64,000 bases of DNA, from NCBI GenBank assembly GCA_033851915.1, contig JAWSVM010000001.1:434001-498000 (forward strand), read 5' to 3'. Under the pieces are notes generated by a model. The model was not told where the DNA came from, searched no databases, and saw only the letters and a program-made list of their open reading frames with translations. The position numbers and the translations under genes are program-made. The stretch is from UBA1672 sp033851915. Its GTDB lineage: Bacteria > Pseudomonadota > Alphaproteobacteria > Micavibrionales > Micavibrionaceae. This document shows positions 51,610-59,425 of the stretch, piece after piece; the first letter of the stretch is position 1; every line of letters starts with the position of its first letter.

Positions 51610-51909
51610 ATGAGTGATTTAAAGAAAATTCGTAGAACAGTATCAGACTACTTTGGAGATATTGTGACCGTTAAAAAATTGGAAGAGACTGGTGGTAGTA
51701 AAACAGTGACTCAGGCAAAATCCGTGGGTGTTTATATCGCGCGCAAAGAGGGGAACGGATATGAAGATATCGCAAAGACTTTTGGTTATGCAAATGAGAA
51801 ATCTGTTTCCCGCGTGTTTACGAAAGCGAATGAAGAAATGTCATATGGCAGCGCGTTGCGACGTGATGTCAGTGCGGTGGCTGAAAAACTTGGTATTGAT
51901 TTAGATTAG
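51610..51909 (+). CDS. Small protein resembling DnaA domain IV
   Basis: A 99-residue protein whose middle (residues 37-78) aligns without gaps to the DNA-binding domain IV of DnaA encoded at 44910: KSVGVYIARKEGNGYEDIAKTFG against RQVAMYLSKMLTARSLPEIGRKFG, both ending in a helix-turn-helix (compare the segments VYIARK and MYLSKM, IAKTFG and IGRKFG). The box-reading DHTTV signature is replaced by NEKSV, so DnaA-box recognition is doubtful and another target is likely. It lacks the ATPase domain. Placed 9 bp after bioA and 75 bp before dnaN, it could be a DnaA-related regulator or a remnant; its role is unknown. Confidence 0.65.
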   Translation: MSDLKKIRRTVSDYFGDIVTVKKLEETGGSKTVTQAKSVGVYIARKEGNGYEDIAKTFGYANEKSVSRVFTKANEEMSYGSALRRDVSAVAEKLGIDLD

Positions 51910-51983
51910 GGCTTCTGCCGCGTGAATCACTATGCTAAACTCTGGCTATATATTACATATAATTATAATGGATGGATTCGCCC

Positions 51984-53099
51984 ATGAAACTGAGTATTGA
52001 TCGTTCAGCTCTATTGAGAGCATTAAATCACGTGCAAAGTGTTGTGGAGCGCCGTAATACGATCCCGATTCTTTCTAATGTTTTGATGAAAGCAGAGGAT
52101 GGCGTTTTGGCTTTATCCTCAACGGATATGGATCTCGAGATCAACGAATCAGTGGCGGCAAAGGTTACCATGGCTGGTGCGACGACTGCGCCTGCTGGCA
52201 CATTCCATGAAATTGTCCGTAAATTACCCGATGACGCTGAGGTGGAGCTTGAGCTAAATGCAGAAGGCACGCAGATTACTGTGCGTTCCGGTCGTTCTCA
52301 ATTTAAGCTAAGCTGCTTGCCTGTGGCGGATTTCCCTGAAATTTCAACGGGTGATTTGCCGAGTGGCTTTTCGTTGCCGGCGTCTGATTTGCGCGCATTG
52401 ATTGACCGCACGAAATTTGCAATGAGCACAGAAGAAACCCGCTATTACCTGAACGGTATTTATGTGCATGAAGCTGATAATGACGGCGTAAAAGTTTTGC
52501 GCGCAGTTTCAACGGATGGCCATAGATTGGCGCGTTTTGAAATGCCTTTGCCTGAAGGTGCGGCAGGTATGCCTGCGGTTATTATTCCGCGTAAGGCGAT
52601 TGGTGAAATACGTAAGTTGATCGAAGATGCTGCCGATCTGATACAAATCACATTATCCGAAAACAAAATTCGTTTTGCATTCGATCATATTGTTTTGACG
52701 TCTAAATTGATTGATGGAACATTTCCTGATTACCAGCGTGTTATTCCGCAAGGTAATGACAAGATCGTAGAAATTGATCCTAAAGTATTCTCACGTGCGA
52801 TTGACCGTGTTTCAACGATTTCAGATGGTAAGTCGCATGCGCTTAAAATCACATTGGATGGTAAGTTGATGACTCTTTCCGCCAGTTCCCCCGAAGCAGG
52901 TAGCGCGACGGAAGAGTTGGAAGTGAATGGTGATGCGAATATGGAGATTGGCTTTAATGCAAAATATCTTCTGGATATTACATCACAGATTGAGGGTGAA
53001 GGATGTCGTCTAACATTGGCAGATTCCGCCAGCCCAACCATTATTCAGGATAATAGCGATCCTTCTTCGTTGTATGTGTTGATGCCGTTGAGGGTATAA
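51984..53099 (+). CDS. dnaN: DNA polymerase III sliding clamp (beta subunit)
   Basis: The 371-residue beta clamp encircles DNA and tethers the polymerase. It has the expected three-domain layout: MKLSIDRSALLRALNHVQSVVERRNTIPILSNVLM (N-terminal domain), the middle FKLSCLPVADFPEI region, and the final SDPSSLYVLMPLRV, typical of the C-terminus (recognisable by YVLMPLRV). I choose ATG 51984; an in-frame ATG at 51972 adds four residues. It is separated from dnaA by the bio genes and followed by a membrane-protein gene, then recF. Confidence 0.97.
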   Translation: MKLSIDRSALLRALNHVQSVVERRNTIPILSNVLMKAEDGVLALSSTDMDLEINESVAAKVTMAGATTAPAGTFHEIVRKLPDDAEVELELNAEGTQITVRSGRSQFKLSCLPVADFPEISTGDLPSGFSLPASDLRALIDRTKFAMSTEETRYYLNGIYVHEADNDGVKVLRAVSTDGHRLARFEMPLPEGAAGMPAVIIPRKAIGEIRKLIEDAADLIQITLSENKIRFAFDHIVLTSKLIDGTFPDYQRVIPQGNDKIVEIDPKVFSRAIDRVSTISDGKSHALKITLDGKLMTLSASSPEAGSATEELEVNGDANMEIGFNAKYLLDITSQIEGEGCRLTLADSASPTIIQDNSDPSSLYVLMPLRV

Positions 53100-53110
53100 G
53101 TGGGTACGAT

Positions 53111-53674
53111 ATGGAAAAGCTTTCTGTTTGGATTCTTATAGCATTTTCTTTTATTTTTATATCCGTTTCCATCATTTTTCTTTTCGTAGGAACTCATAAA
53201 AAAGTATTACCTGATGTTCCGTTCGTTAATCGAGAACATGCCGTTCTTGAAGATGAAGAAGCGCGCAGTGCTATGGATAGCCCTTTCCTAACAGGAATAA
53301 CGCTACATTCTGAAAGTCGCGATCAAGCACAATTTGATGTCACTTATGTTGTTCCGGAAAATGATGAAAAAACATATGGTATTGCGATTTATCCCGTGAG
53401 CTCTAATTTTATGAGCGCCCCTAATCAGCTAGAGGTTGGAGAAAATACTATCCGTATTACTGTTGATTTCAGGCCCATATCTGTTTTTGTTAGAGGTGAG
53501 AAGACACAAACTTTGAACGTATATATTAATATGCAGAGTGACCAATTGGATTCTGTGACAGGTGAAGTCATTGTTAAAAAAGTTTATAAGCGCAGTGTTA
53601 TTTTCTCTAAGCATTGGAGCAAGCCAAAACGTCCAATGAGTCATCTTGAGAATACGAAATTTCATTGGAAGTAA
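53111..53674 (+). CDS. Single-pass membrane protein of unknown function
   Basis: A 187-residue protein with an N-terminal transmembrane helix (about residues 6-28) and a beta-rich soluble part (about 60-170) that may be an immunoglobulin-like fold facing the periplasm. The C-terminus is basic (KRSVIFSKHWSKPKRP). It starts 11 bp after dnaN and is likely in its transcript. No family is recognised. A palindromic element follows the stop codon. Confidence 0.7.
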   Translation: MEKLSVWILIAFSFIFISVSIIFLFVGTHKKVLPDVPFVNREHAVLEDEEARSAMDSPFLTGITLHSESRDQAQFDVTYVVPENDEKTYGIAIYPVSSNFMSAPNQLEVGENTIRITVDFRPISVFVRGEKTQTLNVYINMQSDQLDSVTGEVIVKKVYKRSVIFSKHWSKPKRPMSHLENTKFHWK

Positions 53675-53681
53675 TAGGGTG

Positions 53682-53744
53682 TTGTCGGTTGATAAAGTGG
53701 AGGGAACGTTACGTTTCTTCCTTATTCGCTTTATGTGACGACAA
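53682..53744. repeat. Palindromic intergenic element 6 (before recF)
   Basis: Outer arms TTGTCG (53682-53687) and CGACAA (53739-53744) pair, as do ATAAAG (53692) and CTTTAT (53729), around a GGAACGTTACG-type core; the flank CCTTATTCG is shared with the element between groES and groEL. It is the least typical copy. It starts 7 bp after the stop codon of the gene at 53111. Confidence 0.6.
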
Positions 53745-53818
53745 TGCCTTTAATAAACAAGTCAGCCTTTAGATTTTTACAGCTTTGTTTCTTTGGATAT
53801 TTACTTTAAAAGGAAAAA

Positions 53819-54952
53819 ATGAGCGCACTTAAGACTATTAAACTCCATAATTTTAGATGTTATGAGCAAGCTTCTTTGAAGGATCTGTCTTCGGGGTTAA
53901 TTGTGTTGTCGGGGGTTAATGGCGCGGGGAAAACCAATATTTTAGAGGCTGTGTCATTGCTTTCTCCCGGACGGGGTTTGCGCGGTGCGCGGGTGATGGA
54001 GATTCAGAAGAATGATTCCGATGCGCCGTGGGCTGTGGCGGGGCTGTTTCATTCTCATTATGGTGATGAGGTGCGTCTTGGCACCGGCCTTGATCCTAAT
54101 TCCCGTCAGGGCGCGGAAAAGCGGACGGTGCGGATTAATGGCAGCGCGGTGAAAAGCCAGGCGGCATTGGGTGAGTATTTATCCTGTGTTTGGCTTACGC
54201 CGCAGATGGATCGTTTATTTATGGATTCAGGGCGAGAGCGTCGCAAATTTCTCGATCGTTTAATCTTTGCTTTTGATCCCGGTCATTCGGGGCGGGTCTC
54301 GCGCTATGAAAATGCATTGTCACAGCGTTCGAAATTATTGCGTGAAGGCAATGCCGATGGCGCGTGGGTTTCGGGTTTGGAACAGCAAATGGCGGAGACA
54401 GGCATCGCGATTGCGGCGGCACGGCTTGATTTTGTCAGCAGGCTGCAGGCGGCGTGTGAGGCGGCAGACCATACGCATTTTCCTTTGGCTCGTTTTCGGG
54501 TGAAAGGGACGATTGAGGAATTGCTGGAGAATGCGCCTGCGTTGGAGGTTGAAGATGCTTTTAAATATCAGCTTACTGAAAGTCGTGCGCGTGATGGCAT
54601 TACGGGCGGCGCGGCAAGCGGGCCGCATAAATCTGATTTATCTGTGATCTATGCGGAGAAGAATATGCCTGCGGATCAATGCTCAACGGGTGAGCAAAAA
54701 GCATTATTGATTGGGCTTATCCTTGCGCATGCGCGGTTGATTAAGGCAGAGCGCGGTGCGCCGCCGATATTGCTGTTGGATGAAGTTGCGGCGCATTTGG
54801 ATGAGGGTCGCCGTGGTGCTTTGTATGGAATATTGCAGGATTTGGGTGCGCAAAGTTGGCTGACAGGGACGGAAAGCAGCCTGTTTACTGCGATTGAAGG
54901 TAAGGCGCAGTTCTTTGACGTGAGAGATTTTTCGGTTCATAATGTAACGTGA
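53819..54952 (+). CDS. recF: DNA replication and repair protein RecF
   Basis: SMC-like ATPase that helps load RecA at gaps and stalled forks. The 377-residue protein has the short N-terminal strand IKLHNFRCYE, Walker A GVNGAGKTNILEA, the QAALGEYLSCVWLTPQMDRLF region, the signature STGEQKALLIGLILAHA and Walker B LLLDEVAAHLDEGRR. The start is ATG 53819 after AAAGGA. It sits between dnaN and gyrB as in many bacteria, although hisC is interposed. Confidence 0.97.
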   Translation: MSALKTIKLHNFRCYEQASLKDLSSGLIVLSGVNGAGKTNILEAVSLLSPGRGLRGARVMEIQKNDSDAPWAVAGLFHSHYGDEVRLGTGLDPNSRQGAEKRTVRINGSAVKSQAALGEYLSCVWLTPQMDRLFMDSGRERRKFLDRLIFAFDPGHSGRVSRYENALSQRSKLLREGNADGAWVSGLEQQMAETGIAIAAARLDFVSRLQAACEAADHTHFPLARFRVKGTIEELLENAPALEVEDAFKYQLTESRARDGITGGAASGPHKSDLSVIYAEKNMPADQCSTGEQKALLIGLILAHARLIKAERGAPPILLLDEVAAHLDEGRRGALYGILQDLGAQSWLTGTESSLFTAIEGKAQFFDVRDFSVHNVT

Positions 54953-54998
54953 GCGGGTGTTTTATCGAATGATATTATAGCAACACGGGGAGTATAAA

Positions 54999-55304
54999 AT
55001 GAATGATAGCGTAGAAAAAACAGAAGTTTCAGAGTCTGAGACTGAAAAAAATGTTTGTGCAATAGATGGCTGCGCTCCATGTGCGGAGATGAAGGATTGC
55101 GGATCATGCGCGACGGGGCGGACATGTTTTATTCTTGGTGGCTTGTTCGGCGTGTATGGCGCGGCGGCGTTTGTGACGGCAGGAGCTATTCCAACGGCGT
55201 GTCTTATCGCAACCCCTTTATTTTTTGTTTTGGGTCTGTATTTACTTCATGATTCCAAGAAAAGAAAATCGGCAGAAAAACCTGAAGAAGAGGCGGGGAA
55301 GTAA
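54999..55304 (+). CDS. Small membrane protein with N-terminal Cys cluster
   Basis: A 101-residue protein. The hydrophilic N-terminus carries six Cys in 25 residues (VCAIDGCAPCAEMKDCGSCATGRTC), followed by two membrane helices (about residues 44-63 and 66-84) and a charged tail. Clustered cysteines of this kind can bind zinc or an iron-sulphur cluster; I do not recognise the family. It follows recF by 46 bp. Confidence 0.65.
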   Translation: MNDSVEKTEVSESETEKNVCAIDGCAPCAEMKDCGSCATGRTCFILGGLFGVYGAAAFVTAGAIPTACLIATPLFFVLGLYLLHDSKKRKSAEKPEEEAGK

Positions 55305-55306
55305 CT

Positions 55307-56410
55307 CTAGGCTTCGAACTTCTCCAATAAATCCAAAACCATATCATTTTCTTCCGGTGTGCCGATGGTTAGGCGCAGGCAGTTTTCTGTGCCTTTTCGG
55401 GATGAAAAGTCGCGAAGGATGACGTTATTTTCGGCGGTAAAGGCGCAGAACTCTTTTGCCTTATCCATTTCGATTAGGAGGAAGTTCGTATCAGATGGAT
55501 AGATATGGGTGATTTTATCGGATTGCTCTAAGGCTTCGTTTACGCGTTTACGCTCGGCTAGAATTTTTTGGATATTTTCTTCTACGACAGGTTTCAGTTC
55601 CGGCGATAAAACGTGGAACGCGGCCTCTATACTCATGCGCGGCAGAGGGTAGGCATCCAGAACTTTAGTGCGGATAAGGGATATGAAATCTTCATTCCCG
55701 CACAACATACAGCCCATGCGCATCCCCGCAAAAGAGTAGGCCTTTGAAAGCGTGCGTAGGATAATCAAATTTGGCGTGGAGTCTAAATCGGCGGTCATTG
55801 AGCCAGCCTTAGAAAACTCGGCGTAGGCTTCATCAAGAATGACAACGGCGTGGCCTTCTAGGGCTTCGCAGATTTCGGAGATAAGTTCGTGAGAGAAGCT
55901 GCCCCCTGTCGGGTTATTGGGCGAGCAGATGAAAACCAGTTTGATGTGGTTGTCAGAGTCTTTTGCCTGTTTCACAATCTCTTCATGGTCAAGTATGAAC
56001 GTGCCGTCTGCTTTAATAAGCGGCACATCGACAACGCCGGAGGGCATGGCTTGCGCATCCACCGCGTACATGCCGAAAGCAGGCGAGCTGATTAAAATTT
56101 GGTCTTTATGAGGTTCGCAAAATGTTTTGGTGAGGACAACAAGCGCCTCATCTGCGCCGCGCGTCATTGCAATTTGAGTATGTTCCACGCCGTATGTTTG
56201 GGAGTAGGCCTCTAATAATGCGGGTGGCTGTGGCTCAGGATAGCGGTTTAGCTCCTCTAAGCCCGGTAAGGGGTAGGGGTTTTCATTGGCGTTTAGATAT
56301 GTTTTCGCCGCGTCTTTACCGCTTAACATCCCCGCAGAGCTATAGCCTTCCATTGTCTTGTAATGGTTGCGGATATGCTTGAAAATAGCGTCGTTTTTTG
56401 TGTCACTCAT
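55307..56410 (-). CDS. hisC: Histidinol-phosphate aminotransferase
   Basis: PLP aminotransferase of histidine synthesis, class I fold. The 367-residue protein has NENPYPLPG, SPAFGMYAVDAQAMP, FICSPNNPTGG, VILDEAYAEFS and the PLP Lys in RTLSKAYSFAGMRMGCML. I choose ATG 56410 (MSDTKND); an in-frame ATG at 56437 gives nine more residues and neither has a good ribosome site. Class I members can be hard to tell apart, but the sequence agrees best with HisC. It is convergent with the gene at 54999, ending 2 bp from it. Confidence 0.88.
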   Translation of the reverse strand: MSDTKNDAIFKHIRNHYKTMEGYSSAGMLSGKDAAKTYLNANENPYPLPGLEELNRYPEPQPPALLEAYSQTYGVEHTQIAMTRGADEALVVLTKTFCEPHKDQILISSPAFGMYAVDAQAMPSGVVDVPLIKADGTFILDHEEIVKQAKDSDNHIKLVFICSPNNPTGGSFSHELISEICEALEGHAVVILDEAYAEFSKAGSMTADLDSTPNLIILRTLSKAYSFAGMRMGCMLCGNEDFISLIRTKVLDAYPLPRMSIEAAFHVLSPELKPVVEENIQKILAERKRVNEALEQSDKITHIYPSDTNFLLIEMDKAKEFCAFTAENNVILRDFSSRKGTENCLRLTIGTPEENDMVLDLLEKFEA

Positions 56411-56496
56411 AGGGATGAGTAAAGACAGAATAATCATGGAAAATCAAATCAAAAATATTTATATTTTTCAACCCCTTAACCTGTTGAGGAATGGGG

Positions 56497-56526
56497 CATA
56501 AAAACGTGGTTTGCCCTGTTTTTATG
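56497..56526. promoter_or_regulatory. Inverted repeat upstream of gyrB
   Basis: CATAAAAAC (56497-56505), 12 bases, then GTTTTTATG (56518-56526): a perfect 9-bp inverted repeat about 95 bp before gyrB. Its right arm follows the probable -35 TTGCCC (56511-56516), which with TATGCT (56535-56540) at 18-bp spacing would form the gyrB promoter. It may be an operator. Confidence 0.45.
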
Positions 56527-56620
56527 TATGTAGCTATGCTATACAGATAGATCGGTAAATATACTGAAAAACCCGCGAAAAGCTAAGGCTTTTGCAAGTG
56601 ATTTAAGGACAAGAAATCTG

Positions 56621-59080
56621 ATGAGTGATACAAGCGCGCAACCGAATAAGGAAAATGAAGAATATGGCGCGGATTCGATTAAGGTTTTACGCGGATTAGA
56701 CGCGGTTCGTAAACGTCCGGGGATGTATATCGGGGATACGGATGACGGCACAGGACTGCATCATATGGTTTATGAGGTTGTCGATAATGCGATTGACGAA
56801 TCACTGGCTGGGCATTGCGATCAGATAGACATCATTTTAAATGCGGATGGTTCGATTACGGTTAAGGACAATGGCCGTGGGATTCCTGTCGGTATTCATT
56901 CCGAGGAGCAAGTCTCTGCCGCGCAGGTGATTATGACGCAATTGCATGCCGGTGGTAAATTTGATGATAATTCTTACAAGGTTTCCGGCGGTTTGCACGG
57001 CGTTGGTGTATCTGTGGTGAACGCCCTGTCCGAATATCTGGATTTGCATATCAGACGTGAGGGTAAAGAATGGCATATGCGTTTCCGCCATGGTGATGCA
57101 GGTGAAGATTTGAAGGCCATCCGTGATTTGGATGAGGGAGAACGCAACGGCACGCAAGTCACGTTCTTGCCGTCGCCTGCAACATTTGCAATCGTAGAAT
57201 TTGATTTTAAAACGCTTGAAGATCGTTTGCGAGAGTTGGCGTTTTTGAATTCAGGCGTGAATATTTATCTCTCTGATAAACGCGCGGAAAATGAGGAAGA
57301 GTGGATTACCTCTCACCTGCATTTTGAAGGCGGTATTACACGGTTTGTTGAATATCTGAACCGTACGAAAAAACCGATTATAGAAGATACTATTTCTCTG
57401 CTGGCTTTTGACGAGAAAAGCGGCGTTACGGTTGAAGTGGCTCTGGAGTGGACGGATGCTTATCACGAGACCATGCTTTGTTTCACCAATAATATTCCGC
57501 AACGTGACGGCGGCACGCATTTGGCGGGTTTTCGCGCGGCGTTAACGCGGGTGCTTGGTAAATATGTTGAAGAAAAAGGCCTGCTTAAGAAAGAGAAATT
57601 CAAGCTGACAGGTGAAGATATGCGCGAGGGTATGACCTGCGTTTTGTCGATGAAAATCCCTGATCCGAAATTCTCTTCCCAGACAAAAGATAAACTGGTT
57701 TCCTCTGAAGTACGTCCGATTGTTGAGGCGGCTATATCAGAGCATTTGGGATCATGGTTGGAGGAAAATCCGGCTGAAGCAAAATTGATTGTCAATAAAA
57801 TATCCGAGGCGGCCAATGCCCGTGAAGCGGCGCGTCGTGCGCGTGAGTTAACGCGTCGTAAAGGTGTGATGGATATTTCTTCTCTGCCGGGTAAGTTGGC
57901 GGATTGTCAGTCTAAAGATCCTGCGATTTCCGAAATATTTATTGTTGAGGGAGATTCTGCGGGTGGTTCTGCGAAACAAGCGCGTGATCGTCATAATCAA
58001 GCGATCTTACCGTTGCGTGGTAAAATCTTGAATGTTGAGCGTTCGCGTTTTGATCGCATGATCGGCTCCGAGCAGATCGGTACATTGATTACCGCGCTCG
58101 GTATGTCTATTGGTGAAGAATTTAATATCGAAAAAGCCCGCTATCATAAAATCATTGTTATGACCGATGCGGACGTTGATGGAGCGCATATTCGGACTCT
58201 TCTGCTGACGTTCTTTTTCCGTTATATGCCTGAAATTATTGAGCGCGGCTATCTCTATATCGCGCAACCACCGTTGTTTAAGGTGAAAAAAGGTAAGTCG
58301 AGCGAGATTTACCTGAAAGACGAACGTGAATTGGAAGACCATCTGATTAATATTTCGGTTAATGATATTATGATTATTGACGGTAGTGGTCAGACTCGCA
58401 GTGGCAATGATTTGCGTGATCTGTTATTGCAATCACGAAAGCTACGTAATTCTATTAGTACCTTAGCGCAACGTGCGGGGAATCGTCGCGTGGTCGAGCA
58501 AGCTGCAATTGCGGGTGCGTTTGATGGTGACGTCTCGGGCGATGAAGAATTAGGCGCAAAATATGCGAAGGAAACCGCCGCACGGCTTGATGCTTTGGAA
58601 GTTAAAAATGAAAAAGGCTGGGATGGTTCGTTCACAATTGATCGTGGCTACTCATTTTGGAAAACAACACGTGGCGTAACAGAACGCGTGAACTTGTCGA
58701 TTGATCGTGTGCGCTCGCCCGATGCTGTGCGTTTGAACAGTGCGCGTGATTGGCTTATTGAAATATTTTCAAAGCCTGTCGAAATTCAGCGCGATGGTAA
58801 AGTGATTGCAAAGGTGAATGGGCCGGCGGCGTTTTATGATCATATTCAAGAGGCGGGCCGTAAGGGCTTGGCAATTTCTCGTTATAAAGGTCTTGGTGAA
58901 ATGAATCCGGAGCAGCTCTGGGAAACAACGCTTGATCCGAATGTACGTACTTTGTTACAGGTCGAGGTCGCCGATGCGGTTAAAGCCGATGAGATTTTCT
59001 CAATCCTGATGGGTGACGTGGTCGAGCCGCGTCGTGAATTTATTCAAGATAATGCTCTGAAGGCAGATGTTGATACTTAA
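56621..59080 (+). CDS. gyrB: DNA gyrase subunit B
   Basis: ATPase subunit of gyrase, which adds negative supercoils. The 819-residue protein has the GHKL ATPase part (YEVVDNAIDES, DNGRGIPVG, GGLHGVGVSVVNALS), the transducer region, the TOPRIM domain (EGDSAGGSAKQARDR, DADVDGAHIRTLLLT) and the C-terminal KGLGEMNPEQLWETTLDP. The length is normal. It stands as a single gene behind an inverted repeat and is followed by a palindromic element. Confidence 0.98.
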   Translation: MSDTSAQPNKENEEYGADSIKVLRGLDAVRKRPGMYIGDTDDGTGLHHMVYEVVDNAIDESLAGHCDQIDIILNADGSITVKDNGRGIPVGIHSEEQVSAAQVIMTQLHAGGKFDDNSYKVSGGLHGVGVSVVNALSEYLDLHIRREGKEWHMRFRHGDAGEDLKAIRDLDEGERNGTQVTFLPSPATFAIVEFDFKTLEDRLRELAFLNSGVNIYLSDKRAENEEEWITSHLHFEGGITRFVEYLNRTKKPIIEDTISLLAFDEKSGVTVEVALEWTDAYHETMLCFTNNIPQRDGGTHLAGFRAALTRVLGKYVEEKGLLKKEKFKLTGEDMREGMTCVLSMKIPDPKFSSQTKDKLVSSEVRPIVEAAISEHLGSWLEENPAEAKLIVNKISEAANAREAARRARELTRRKGVMDISSLPGKLADCQSKDPAISEIFIVEGDSAGGSAKQARDRHNQAILPLRGKILNVERSRFDRMIGSEQIGTLITALGMSIGEEFNIEKARYHKIIVMTDADVDGAHIRTLLLTFFFRYMPEIIERGYLYIAQPPLFKVKKGKSSEIYLKDERELEDHLINISVNDIMIIDGSGQTRSGNDLRDLLLQSRKLRNSISTLAQRAGNRRVVEQAAIAGAFDGDVSGDEELGAKYAKETAARLDALEVKNEKGWDGSFTIDRGYSFWKTTRGVTERVNLSIDRVRSPDAVRLNSARDWLIEIFSKPVEIQRDGKVIAKVNGPAAFYDHIQEAGRKGLAISRYKGLGEMNPEQLWETTLDPNVRTLLQVEVADAVKADEIFSILMGDVVEPRREFIQDNALKADVDT

Positions 59081-59089
59081 GGGCGTTCT

Positions 59090-59172
59090 GAATTTATTTG
59101 CCGGCGTTGTCAAATTTCGGTTTACGTATACAAAATACGTGCCGCCTTATTTTCCTAGCCATAAGTAAATTT
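59090..59172. repeat. Palindromic intergenic element 7 (after gyrB)
   Basis: The centre is ACGTAT-ACAAA-ATACGT, inside TTTACGTAT and ATACGTGCCGCC. Outer arms GAATTTATTT and AAGTAAATTTC pair with one indel. The right flank CGCCTTATTTTCCTAGCC matches the element after groEL. It starts 9 bp after the gyrB stop codon. The rest of the 345-bp gap up to argS, 59173-59425, holds nothing I recognise. Confidence 0.8.
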
Positions 59173-59425
59173 CGTTTGCTTTTGATTGGGCTTCATTTCT
59201 TTGATGGCTTTTTCTCTCTCAATCTTCTCAAATCATAAACTGAAGATATTTCGTGCGCTCTATCCGTATGTGTTTTTCGCATGGCTCGCCGAGAAATGTT
59301 TTTGTGGCCAATGTGAATAAGCACACCTTTTTTGTGGTCGTTATTTATGAGGTTTTAATTCTGCTTGGTTTTGTGCGTTATTTTGATTATGTTACATTCT
59401 GTTAAATATTAAGGGCTTTCGAGAC

